Source of the DNA: an uncultured Bacteroidales bacterium
GTDB lineage: Bacteria > Bacteroidota > Bacteroidia > Bacteroidales > Tenuifilaceae
DNA: 15,544 nucleotides
Direction: 5' to 3'
Assembly (NCBI GenBank): GCA_937915475.1
Contig: CALGIR010000345.1
Location: 1-15,544 of the forward strand
In this document: positions 1-6,460 of the stretch, piece after piece
Layout: every line of letters starts with the position of its first letter
How positions within the stretch are numbered: the first letter of the stretch is position 1
Program-made: the position numbers and the translations under genes
Notes under the pieces: generated by a model
The model's database searches: none
What the model was told of the DNA's origin: nothing
The model's input: only the letters and a program-made list of their open reading frames with translations

Positions 1-2
1 GG

Positions 3-23
3 GTCTGGGGCAAAGCCCCGGAT
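3..23. repeat. GC-rich hairpin at window start
   Basis: A compact stem-loop: GGGGC (7-11) pairs with GCCCC (15-19) around an AAA loop. The helix extends outward through T6-G20, C5-G21, T4-A22 and G3-T23. It is far more GC-rich than the surrounding DNA. It could be the tail of a dispersed REP-like repeat or the terminator of a gene lying to the left. The T-run expected of an intrinsic terminator is missing directly after it on the + strand. Only one copy is present here, so repeat status is an inference. Confidence 0.4.
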
Positions 24-108
24 ATTAGATATGGGTGATTTGACCAGTAAAAGCAGGGTTTCTGCATTAATGTATTTTTTTTAATCGGACAACAATGATT
101 AAAAATTG

Positions 109-116
109 TAAGTTTG
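109..116 (+). promoter_or_regulatory. Bacteroidetes-type -7 box upstream of the PfkB kinase
   Basis: TAAGTTTG fits the TAnnTTTG consensus of the Bacteroidetes primary sigma factor. No clear TTG element lies 19-21 bases upstream. Transcription would begin near 122, after the first in-frame ATG (114), which supports translation from the ATG at 147. Confidence 0.4.
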
Positions 117-146
117 CCATTCTATTTTGAACTAAATATTTTAAAG

Positions 147-1145
147 ATGACAAGTATACTAGGAATTGGAAATGCGCTAGTTGATATTATGACTAGTTTG
201 GAAAGCGATAACTTGCTTAGCGAACTTAACCTGCCAAAGGGAAGCATGCAGATTGTTAATGAAGAAACCATTAATAATGCAATGGTAAAAACCAAAAATC
301 TTAAGCAAACACTGGCATCAGGAGGAAGTGCTGCTAACACCATTAATGGGCTGGCCAATCTGGGCTCCAATACCGCTTTTATCGGTAAGGTTGGAAACGA
401 TGATATAGGGAAGTTCTTCCTTGAGGATATGATAAAAACGGGTACCAGCACAACACTGCTAAAAGGCAAAAACTTAACAGGGAGAGCACTTGCCCTAGTT
501 TCACCAGATTCGGAACGTACGTTTGCCGTTAACCTTGGCGCAGCTATTGAACTGAATCCTGAAGATATTAACATTGATCAATTTAAAGGACATACCTATT
601 TCCATATCGAGGGATACCTTGTGCAAAACCATGCGCTAATTGAAAAAGCGCTTATACTTGCCAAACAAGCAGGGTTAACTGTTTCGCTGGATCTTGCAAG
701 TTATAATGTTGTTGAGGAAAACATTGATTTTCTTAAAAGGATTGTTAAAGAGTACGTAGACATAGTCTTTGCCAATGAGGAGGAAGCAAAAGCGTTTACG
801 GGCATGACTCCCGAAGATGCTCTTGTGAAAATAGCATCGATTGTAAAAATTGCTGTGGTGAAACTAGGTGCAAAAGGTTCAATGATAAAATCGGGTGATT
901 ATACCTGTAAGATTGGTGTGGTAAAAGCAAAATCAATTGATACAACTGGAGCTGGCGATATGTATGCTTCAGGGTTTCTATACGGACAAGCAAAGGGATT
1001 ATCGCTTGAGCAAAGCGGAGAGATTGGTGCATTACTATCTGGAAAAGTTATTGAAACAATTGGGCCAAAAATGCTCAATTCAACCTGGGATTCACTAAAC
1101 AAACAGGTTGCGCGAATAGTAAATGGCGAAAAAATTGTAGGCTAA
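147..1145 (+). CDS. PfkB-family carbohydrate kinase, adenosine kinase-like
   Basis: Probable ATP-dependent cytosolic kinase of the ribokinase/PfkB family, closest in appearance to adenosine kinases that phosphorylate a nucleoside ribose or related sugar. It has 332 residues from the ATG at 147. The in-frame ATG at 114 sits inside the predicted -7 box and would add 11 residues not typical of the family, so 147 is preferred. Visible motifs are the N-terminal GIGNALVDI strand, the first PfkB signature around GGSAANT (59-65), a NEEEAKAF segment (210-217), and the second signature DTTGAGD (265-271), whose last Asp is the expected catalytic base and whose Gly-Ala-Gly forms the anion hole. The gene appears to be monocistronic and ends 6 bases from a convergent gene. 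The family assignment is firm. The exact substrate (adenosine, ribose, fructose or another) cannot be fixed from sequence alone. Confidence 0.9.
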   Translation: MTSILGIGNALVDIMTSLESDNLLSELNLPKGSMQIVNEETINNAMVKTKNLKQTLASGGSAANTINGLANLGSNTAFIGKVGNDDIGKFFLEDMIKTGTSTTLLKGKNLTGRALALVSPDSERTFAVNLGAAIELNPEDINIDQFKGHTYFHIEGYLVQNHALIEKALILAKQAGLTVSLDLASYNVVEENIDFLKRIVKEYVDIVFANEEEAKAFTGMTPEDALVKIASIVKIAVVKLGAKGSMIKSGDYTCKIGVVKAKSIDTTGAGDMYASGFLYGQAKGLSLEQSGEIGALLSGKVIETIGPKMLNSTWDSLNKQVARIVNGEKIVG

Positions 1146-1159
1146 CCCTCTTTAGGGTT
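1144..1159. terminator. Short hairpin spanning two convergent stop codons
   Basis: AACCCT (1144-1149) and AGGGTT (1154-1159) form a 6-bp stem with a CTTT loop. It overlaps the TAA of the PfkB kinase (1143-1145) and the TAA of the opposing DNA glycosylase (1152-1154). No T-run follows on either strand, so it is at best a weak bidirectional terminator or a 3'-end-stabilising structure. Confidence 0.35.
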
Positions 1160-1679
1160 CAATCCAAAAACGCCAGGGAACATTTGACCAATAGTCTCCT
1201 GCGTAATCAACTCCTATACGTGGCCCAGCATTATATTTTATTTTTTGCTGGGCTTTTTCTATCCAAAAATCATCAAGTTCATCAAGGTGACTACCATTTA
1301 GCGAACCATCAATTTTAAGCAATTTGGTTAAACGCCCTGGTCCATTGCATCCAACTAGTCCTCTAATCAGTACTGCTTGGGGTGACCCTTCCTCTGCGGT
1401 TACTATATTTAGCATCCAGTGCATTCCGTAAATAAGATACACATACACATGGCCACCAGACTGGTACATTGTACTAGTTCTCTTTGTTCTCCCCTTGCTT
1501 GCATGGCAGGCGAGATCCTCCTCACCGCCATAGGCTTCAACCTCAGTAATCATAAAGTTTTTAACAGCTCCATCATCAAAGCGACGAAAAATTTCGCATC
1601 CTAATAAACTAGGTGCAATGCTTAAAGCATTCTCCCTAAAAAAATCTTCTCCTAAAATATTTTTACGCCTTTTACTCAT
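1152..1679 (-). CDS. 3-methyladenine DNA glycosylase (AAG/MPG family)
   Basis: Monofunctional DNA glycosylase that removes alkylated purines such as 3-methyladenine as the first step of base excision repair. It has 175 residues, slightly short for bacterial members (about 190-210) but covering the fold end to end. Recognisable elements are TEVEAY (45-50), whose E48 matches the catalytic glutamate that activates water and whose Y50 lies in the base-flipping pocket; CHASKGRTKRTSTMY (58-72); the GGHVYVYLIYGM strand (75-86) with two pocket tyrosines; QAVLIRGL (101-108) with the conserved Arg; GPGRLTK (113-119); and a C-terminal PRIGVDYAGDYW stretch. The ATG overlaps the TGA of the upstream membrane-protein gene as ATGA, so it is probably translated by coupling from the same mRNA and has no visible promoter of its own. 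Confidence 0.93.
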   Translation of the reverse strand: MSKRRKNILGEDFFRENALSIAPSLLGCEIFRRFDDGAVKNFMITEVEAYGGEEDLACHASKGRTKRTSTMYQSGGHVYVYLIYGMHWMLNIVTAEEGSPQAVLIRGLVGCNGPGRLTKLLKIDGSLNGSHLDELDDFWIEKAQQKIKYNAGPRIGVDYAGDYWSNVPWRFWIEP

Positions 1680-3271
1680 ATACCTTTTTTGTTATCCACG
1701 CTAAAGAATAATAACCCATAGAAGAAAGCAGTTAGCGAGACGCCAGTATGTGTTTGCAAGGTATCTTCGTTAAGCATTGACAAAGTGATAATTAAAAAAA
1801 ATACGAGCGATAATAAATCAATTTTTTTTCTTTGTTGGTATAATGGATAAAACCAACCCCAAATAAAAATTAGAAGGCCAACAAAACCAACTTGCACTGC
1901 TTGAGTTAAAAACTGGTTATGGCTTAAAAACCAAAATTCGGGTTTAAGTTTAGGCTCGTTATCTTTATAAAAATCCTCAAAAACGTCTATTAAATCGCCT
2001 GTGCCCACACCAAACCAAAAGTTATTTAAAAATATATTTACCCCAGCCCTAGCAAAAACATACCTTTGAACCAAACTACTCCCACTCACTTGCCCGTATA
2101 TTCTGTACTGATCTATCTCCCAGAATGTCTGATATAACCTGGGATAGAAACCTATTCTATGCTCCTTAAACATTACATTTGTTGCACCCTGCTCAATAAA
2201 AGCAATATCTTCTTCGGATAAGTTCCACACCCCAACAGAGTCTTTATTCAAACCCATTGAAGTTAAGTACCGAATCAGTGTAGAAGAAATGGGCTGATTA
2301 AGTTTATCCTTATCAGTATACTTTATGCTACTTCTGGCATTCCACTCCTTCTCCAGTTCCTCTCTGCATACATTAACCCAAACCAAATTACCATTTTCAT
2401 ACTGAATATAGTTTAGATTATTCTTGTAGAGATTTCCGTTTTCTGTCCTTTCATTTAGTGCTAACTCACTAACCTGTTGCCTATTTCCAAAATATTCTCT
2501 TGCATTTAAAACTATGTACGAAATGGCGGTTACCCAAAGCAAAAGGAACCCAAACGCAATGGAAACCTTATAAACTCTTTTCTCAAGTTTAAACGCATAG
2601 TAAACACAATAAAGCGAAACCATAAGTATTAAAACTACAATACCAGTTAGGGATTGTAAGATGAATAGGTAAACAGCAAACCAAGAAAGCAGTATAGCTC
2701 CAAAAAAAAGTTTAACCTTAGATAAAGACCTTAAACTACTCATACACCATATCACAATGGCTATGCTGATATTAACCATTAATGAAAATCTAATATGAGA
2801 TACGAATGGGGAAATTTCCCTTAGATTGCCAAAACCACAGTAATTTGAAAAAAAGATATAGAGGCTAAATAAAGAGTAAACCAAAACGGCCAGCACATAG
2901 GTTCCTAACAATATGTGCTTTTCTCGTTTAGTTACAGGTTTGGTAGATGCAAAAACAAGGGGGATAAGCAATAAGGGCAACTTTTGGGTTATCTCCTTAA
3001 TCCCATAGATTAAATTGTGCGTTAGCAACAAACCAAAAAACAACGAAAAATAAAGCCCGAAAAAGAAAAAAACAGAATAATTGGATTTTAGTCTAATCCA
3101 TTTTGGTTGCCATTGTCCTTCAAGTAACCAATTTGCAGTAAACACCATAAGAGCTATAGTAAGCGTAAACTTGGAGAATGGTAAACTTACAATAGCGAGC
3201 AGACCGCTACCAATGAATATCTTTCTATGTATTTTGAGGGGGAGAAGGGGTTTCATACTTAATAAAATCAT
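1676..3271 (-). CDS. O-antigen ligase/polymerase-like multispanning membrane protein
   Basis: Predicted inner-membrane protein of the O-antigen ligase/Wzy (Wzy_C, PF04932-like) superfamily, which transfers or polymerises undecaprenyl-linked glycans on the periplasmic side. It has 531 residues. Hydrophobic segments lie at roughly 18-50, 65-85, 97-110, 120-142, 160-178, 187-225 and 236-256, then about 462-478 and 487-525. Between them is a long polar stretch (about 257-400), presumably periplasmic. The Wzy_C hallmark is RYVFARAGVNIFLNNFWFG (403-421) followed by LSHNQFLTQAVQVG (449-462), with H451 as the likely functional His. SLTG near 207-210 resembles the upstream motif of these enzymes. The ATG at 3271 is used here; an in-frame ATG at 3256 is equally plausible. 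It is coupled by a 4-base overlap to the DNA glycosylase downstream, an unrelated function. Whether it acts on O-antigen, capsule or protein glycans is not visible. Confidence 0.8.
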   Translation of the reverse strand: MILLSMKPLLPLKIHRKIFIGSGLLAIVSLPFSKFTLTIALMVFTANWLLEGQWQPKWIRLKSNYSVFFFFGLYFSLFFGLLLTHNLIYGIKEITQKLPLLLIPLVFASTKPVTKREKHILLGTYVLAVLVYSLFSLYIFFSNYCGFGNLREISPFVSHIRFSLMVNISIAIVIWCMSSLRSLSKVKLFFGAILLSWFAVYLFILQSLTGIVVLILMVSLYCVYYAFKLEKRVYKVSIAFGFLLLWVTAISYIVLNAREYFGNRQQVSELALNERTENGNLYKNNLNYIQYENGNLVWVNVCREELEKEWNARSSIKYTDKDKLNQPISSTLIRYLTSMGLNKDSVGVWNLSEEDIAFIEQGATNVMFKEHRIGFYPRLYQTFWEIDQYRIYGQVSGSSLVQRYVFARAGVNIFLNNFWFGVGTGDLIDVFEDFYKDNEPKLKPEFWFLSHNQFLTQAVQVGFVGLLIFIWGWFYPLYQQRKKIDLLSLVFFLIITLSMLNEDTLQTHTGVSLTAFFYGLLFFSVDNKKGI

Positions 3272-3334
3272 GTAAAGATAACAAAGAAAGCTAATGAGTA
3301 AATGAACTCAAAAAAAATTAATTAATTGTTTGTG

Positions 3335-3364
3335 TTGGAGTTTAAATAAATAGCTGTATTTTTG
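3335..3364 (+). promoter_or_regulatory. Promoter of the rplM-rpsI cluster
   Basis: TTG (3335-3337), a 19-base spacer and TATTTTTG (3357-3364) match the Bacteroidetes -33/-7 promoter (TTG, 19-21 bases, TAnnTTTG). The start would lie near 3370, giving a leader of about 68 bases before the GTG start of rplM. Ribosomal protein mRNAs often carry autoregulatory leaders, and this one is long enough to hold a small structure. Confidence 0.6.
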
Positions 3365-3422
3365 CATCCCGCTTATTATAACCGTTTAGATCAAGCATCG
3401 AAAACAGGTATTAACTTAAAAC

Positions 3423-3429
3423 AAAGGAG
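3423..3429 (+). promoter_or_regulatory. Strong Shine-Dalgarno sequence deciding the rplM GTG start
   Basis: AAAGGAG lies 8 bases before GTG (3438), an ideal spacing for pairing with the 16S rRNA 3' end. The other genes of the cluster (rpsI, rpsB, tsf, pyrH, frr) show only A-rich upstream sequence. The flanks TTAACT (3411-3416) and AGTTTAA (3428-3434) could form a weak, bulged hairpin that places most of the Shine-Dalgarno in its loop. Confidence 0.65.
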
Positions 3430-3437
3430 TTTAAAAC

Positions 3438-3893
3438 GTGAACACACTTAGTTACAAAACAGTATCGGCCAACGATGCCACAGTAGAGAAAGAGTGGATT
3501 GTTGTTGATGCAACAAATGAGGTGTTGGGCCGTTTAGCTAGCAAGGTTGCAAAAATTTTGCGAGGCAAATACAAGCCCAGCTTTACACCCCACGTAGATT
3601 GTGGAGATAATGTAATAGTTATCAACGCCGAAAAGGTGCGTCTTACAGGAAGTAAGATGACCGAGAAACTGTATTACCATTATACAGGTTACCCTAGTGG
3701 TAAACGCAGCGCAACCCCAGAGGATTGGCTACTCAATAAGCCTACGGCTATTATTGAACACGCCGTTAAGGGTATGCTTCCCAAAAGTCGACTTGGATCA
3801 GAGATGTACAGAAATCTGTACGTTTACGCTGGAGCCGAGCACAAGCATGAGGCTCAAAAGCCCAAAGAACTTAAGTTAAACTCAATTAAATAA
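3438..3893 (+). CDS. rplM: 50S ribosomal protein L13 (uL13)
   Basis: Component of the large ribosomal subunit that binds 23S rRNA early in assembly. It has 151 residues, the normal length for Bacteroidia. It opens with NTLSYKT and continues with KEWIVVDATNEVLGRLAS (18-35), KPSFTPHVDCGDNVIVINA (46-64) and the L13 signature VKGMLPKSRLG...NLYVYAG.EHKHEAQ (110-140). Translation starts at GTG. Choosing it is supported by the family-typical N-terminus and by a Shine-Dalgarno 8 bases upstream. It is the first gene of the translation cluster and lies 5 bases ahead of rpsI, so the pair is certainly co-transcribed. In many bacteria L13 takes part in feedback control of this operon; here the leader could serve that purpose, which is inference only. 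Confidence 0.98.
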   Translation: MNTLSYKTVSANDATVEKEWIVVDATNEVLGRLASKVAKILRGKYKPSFTPHVDCGDNVIVINAEKVRLTGSKMTEKLYYHYTGYPSGKRSATPEDWLLNKPTAIIEHAVKGMLPKSRLGSEMYRNLYVYAGAEHKHEAQKPKELKLNSIK

Positions 3894-3898
3894 CAGCT

Positions 3899-4285
3899 AT
3901 GCAGGTAATTAATACAACCGGTAGAAGAAAAAGCGCTGTAGCACGTGTTTACCTTCGGGATGGTAAAGGGAACGTTACCATTAACGGTAAAGATTTAAAT
4001 GACTATTTTCCCTCCGTACTTCTTCAGTATGTAGTTAAGCAGCCCTTCGAGGTTCTTAACCTATTGGGTAGCTACGATGTTAAAGCAAACCTAGGTGGTG
4101 GTGGAACCAAAGGTCAAGCAGAAGCCTTGAGGTTAGGCATAGCTAGGGCTCTTGTTGAATTAAACGCAGAAAACAAACCTGTGCTAAAAGCCAATGGTTT
4201 TATGACTCGCGACCCTCGTGAAGTAGAGCGCAAGAAACCAGGTCAACCAGGAGCTAGGAAGAAATTTCAATTTAGCAAACGTTAA
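3899..4285 (+). CDS. rpsI: 30S ribosomal protein S9 (uS9)
   Basis: Small-subunit head protein whose C-terminal tail reaches the P-site tRNA anticodon stem. It has 128 residues, the typical length. The S9 signature GGGGTKGQAEALRLGIARAL spans 66-85, TTGRRKSAVARVYLR is the N-terminal core, and the protein ends in the canonical basic tail with RKKFQFSKR, the terminal Lys-Arg being the tRNA-contacting end. The start ATG lies 5 bases after the rplM stop. The 112 bases that follow, before rpsB, are not coding and contain potential RNA structure. Confidence 0.98.
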   Translation: MQVINTTGRRKSAVARVYLRDGKGNVTINGKDLNDYFPSVLLQYVVKQPFEVLNLLGSYDVKANLGGGGTKGQAEALRLGIARALVELNAENKPVLKANGFMTRDPREVERKKPGQPGARKKFQFSKR

Positions 4286-4304
4286 TCGTTTTTTATCAAT
4301 TATT

Positions 4305-4370
4305 TGGCAAACAGCATATGCTGTAAATTGCTCGGACTTTCGAGAACACGAAACTACCAAGTGATTGCCA
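4305..4370 (+). promoter_or_regulatory. Candidate structured RNA leader in the rpsI-rpsB gap
   Basis: TGGCAA (4305-4310) is complementary to TTGCCA (4365-4370). Inside lie a perfect palindrome ACAGCATATGCTGT (4311-4324, stem ACAGC/GCTGT with loop ATAT) and a hairpin CTCG/CGAG (4331-4334/4341-4344). Together they would form a three-way junction ending 27 bases before the rpsB ATG. Competing pairings exist: GCAA (4307-4310) with TTGC (4328-4331), and TTTCG (4338-4342) with CGAAA (4349-4353). S2 is known to repress its own mRNA through an rpsB leader in Proteobacteria. That this element does so here is inference. Confidence 0.35.
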
Positions 4371-4397
4371 TTATTTAACTAATTTTAATCAAAGAAA

Positions 4398-5468
4398 ATG
4401 CCAAAAACTGATTTTAAAGAACTCCTCGATGCCGGTGTGCATTTTGGTCACCTTAAGCGGAAATGGAACCCCAAAATGGCTCCCTATATCTTCATGGAGC
4501 GCAATGGAATTCATATTATCGATTTACAAAAAACTGCCATCAAAATTGATGAGGCAGCTGCAGCAATAAAACAAATTGCCAAATCTGGACGTAAAGTTTT
4601 GTTTGTTGCTACCAAAAAGCAAGCTAAAGATATTGTTGCCGAAAAGGTAAGTGAAGTAAATATGCCCTACGTAACTGAGCGCTGGCCTGGTGGTATGCTT
4701 ACCAACTTCCCAACTATCCGTAAGGCAGTTAAAAAAATGTCAACCATCGATAAAATGTTAGCCGAGGGCACCTTCAATCATCTTTCAAAAAGAGAAAGAC
4801 TTCAGGTTACCCGTCAAAGAGCTAAACTTGAGAAAAACCTTGGTTCCATTGCTGATCTTACAAGGCTTCCTGCTGCACTTTTTGTGGTTGATGTGCAGAA
4901 AGAATACATTGCTGTTAGTGAAGCTACAAAACTAAATATTCCGGTTTTTGCAATGGTTGATACCTGCTGTGATCCTACTCCAATCAACTTTATTATACCA
5001 TCTAATGATGATGCCTCTAAATCGATTTCTTTAATAGTTGACATAATGGTAAAGGCCATTAACGAAGGTCTTGAGGAAAGAAAAATCGAAAAAGATAAGG
5101 AACCTGCGAAAACCCAAGAAAGCCAAGGCGAAAAGCCAACTCGTACGCGTGCAAGGAAAAGTGCTAAGACAACAAAAGCTAAAATAACACCTAAGGACGA
5201 GAAAGCAACTACAGAGAAAAAGGAGAAACCACAAGAAGCACCAGCAAAAAAAGAAGAGAAAACAGAAAAGCCGGTAAAGGCAGAAGTGGTGCCAGCTAAG
5301 AAAGAAGAGAAGACAGAGAAAAAGGTAAAAGCAGAAGCAGCACCAGCTAAAGAGGAAGGAAAAAAAGAAAAGAAGGAGAAAGCAAAAGTTGTACCAGCTA
5401 AAAAGGAAGAGAAGATAGAAAAGGTGGTGGAAGCAGAAGCAAAAGAAGAAAAGAAAACCGAAGAATAA
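4398..5468 (+). CDS. rpsB: 30S ribosomal protein S2 (uS2) with repetitive charged C-terminal tail
   Basis: Small-subunit protein needed for late 30S assembly, binding between head and body near S1 and bS21. It has 356 residues, against about 230-280 for most bacterial S2. Residues 1-225 are standard S2: LLDAGVHFGHLKRKWNPKM (9-27), GIHIIDLQKT (37-46), YVTERWPGGMLTN (91-103), LPAALFVVDVQKE (157-169) and PVFAMVDTCCDPTPI..IPSNDDA (182-206). From about 230 the protein turns into a low-complexity tail of Lys, Glu, Ala, Pro and Thr. It includes an RTRARKSAKTTKAK block (249-262) and four 17-residue repeats starting at Pro282, 299, 316 and 333. The tail reads cleanly in frame to a normal stop, 28 bases before tsf. 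It is likely disordered and may contact rRNA or other partners; its function is unknown. Confidence 0.97.
   Translation: MPKTDFKELLDAGVHFGHLKRKWNPKMAPYIFMERNGIHIIDLQKTAIKIDEAAAAIKQIAKSGRKVLFVATKKQAKDIVAEKVSEVNMPYVTERWPGGMLTNFPTIRKAVKKMSTIDKMLAEGTFNHLSKRERLQVTRQRAKLEKNLGSIADLTRLPAALFVVDVQKEYIAVSEATKLNIPVFAMVDTCCDPTPINFIIPSNDDASKSISLIVDIMVKAINEGLEERKIEKDKEPAKTQESQGEKPTRTRARKSAKTTKAKITPKDEKATTEKKEKPQEAPAKKEEKTEKPVKAEVVPAKKEEKTEKKVKAEAAPAKEEGKKEKKEKAKVVPAKKEEKIEKVVEAEAKEEKKTEE
5241..5444 (+). repeat. Four tandem 51-bp repeats encoding the S2 tail
   Basis: Units lie at 5241-5291, 5292-5342, 5343-5393 and 5394-5444, each coding 17 residues that start Pro-Ala-Lys. Consensus is roughly PAKKEEKTEKxVKAExV. 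Copies differ at many third codon positions and at some amino acids (the third has an EEGKKEKKEK variant), so they are diverged rather than freshly duplicated. Confidence 0.85.
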
Positions 5469-5496
5469 TATCTTTAACTGATAAATTAATAATACA

Positions 5497-6327
5497 ATGT
5501 CTGAAGTAAAAACAGCCGATATAGTAAAACTCAGAAAGTTAACCGGAGCGGGCATGATGGACTGCAAAGATGCCCTTACCGAGTCAAATGGTAATCTCGA
5601 CAAAGCGGTTGAGCTTATCCGTGAACGCGGTAAGGCTATTGCAAATAAACGTGCCGAGCGCGATGCTGGAGAGGGGGCTGCTCTTGCCGCAATTACTACT
5701 GATGGTAAAAATGGGGCACTAGTAGTTCTTAACTGTGAAACTGACTTTGTTGCCAAAAATGAAAGTTTTATTGGTCTAGCAACAAAAATTTTAAATGCTG
5801 CTCTTGAAAATCTCCCTGTTGATCTCGAAGCCCTTAAGAATATTGTGGTTGACGGAAGAAAAATTCAAGATCTTGTATTTGAACAGTCTGGTGTTACTGG
5901 TGAAAAATTTGAGCTCTCATACTTCGATAAGATTGAAGGCGAAAAAGTTGTATACTACATACACCCTGGCAATAAATTGGCAGCTATTGTTGCCTTCAAC
6001 AAAGTAGATGTTAGCGAACAAGTTGGGAAAGATATTGCTATGCAAGTTGCTGCAATGAATCCTGTATCTATTGATGCAGAAGATGTTCCTGAGAAAATTC
6101 GTAAACAAGAATTTGAAATTGGAAGAGAACAGGCTCGCTTGGAAGGCAAGCCCGAGAATATTCTCGACAAGATTGCTCAAGGAAAACTCCAAAAGTTTTT
6201 TAAGGAAAATACCCTTATGAATCAAGATTTTATTAAGGATAGCAAAATGAATATTGCCAGCTACCTTAAGAGTATTGATAAGGACTTAAAAGTTACTGGA
6301 TTTAAACGCGTTTCGCTTAACGCTTAA
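5497..6327 (+). CDS. tsf: Elongation factor Ts
   Basis: Guanine nucleotide exchange factor that releases GDP from EF-Tu so that it can reload with GTP and aminoacyl-tRNA. It has 276 residues, normal for Bacteroidia. The N-terminal UBA-like domain carries the first EF-Ts signature LRKLTGAGMMDCKDAL (12-27). The second, with the TDFVAKN motif (82-88), inserts at the EF-Tu nucleotide site. The C-terminal part contains IAMQVAAMNP and an Arg/Glu-rich helix typical of the dimerisation region. It follows rpsB by 28 bases without a promoter and is followed by a clear terminator, so it closes the rplM-rpsI-rpsB-tsf transcription unit. Confidence 0.98.
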   Translation: MSEVKTADIVKLRKLTGAGMMDCKDALTESNGNLDKAVELIRERGKAIANKRAERDAGEGAALAAITTDGKNGALVVLNCETDFVAKNESFIGLATKILNAALENLPVDLEALKNIVVDGRKIQDLVFEQSGVTGEKFELSYFDKIEGEKVVYYIHPGNKLAAIVAFNKVDVSEQVGKDIAMQVAAMNPVSIDAEDVPEKIRKQEFEIGREQARLEGKPENILDKIAQGKLQKFFKENTLMNQDFIKDSKMNIASYLKSIDKDLKVTGFKRVSLNA

Positions 6328-6348
6328 AAATAAGAACTTAATTCAAAA

Positions 6349-6378
6349 GAAGCTATCAGGTAATCTGGTAGCTTTTTT
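6349..6378 (+). terminator. Intrinsic terminator after tsf
   Basis: AGCTATCAG (6351-6359) pairs with CTGGTAGCT (6365-6373), one G-T pair, closing a GTAAT loop and running straight into TTTTTT. It starts about 20 bases after the tsf stop. The A-rich 5' flank (AAAAGA) extends the pairing with the T-run and might allow function in both directions. Confidence 0.85.
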
Positions 6379-6460
6379 GTTATATATAGCAAAAACCTTA
6401 CAATCTATTACTGCACCAACAACATTTTTGCTATTTTTACAGTATCTAACCATGTAAATT

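Noticed and set aside
122..574. 150-codon open frame on the minus strand inside the PfkB kinase gene
   Set aside because: Antisense shadow of a clear kinase gene; no motif and no start context.
3273..3280. TATCTTTA on the minus strand as the promoter of the O-antigen ligase-like gene
   Set aside because: It would abut the ATG at 3271 and has no TTG at the right distance. It could work only if translation starts at 3256, so it is too uncertain.
5241..5444. Regularly spaced 51-bp repeats considered as a CRISPR array or minisatellite
   Set aside because: There are no spacers, the units are contiguous and in frame, and they code the S2 tail with synonymous drift.
5031..5756. 241-codon open frame on the minus strand opposite the S2 tail
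   Set aside because: Its Phe/Leu/Cys-rich sequence is the mirror of the Lys/Glu codons of the S2 repeats. It overlaps two certain genes and has no homology signal I recognise.
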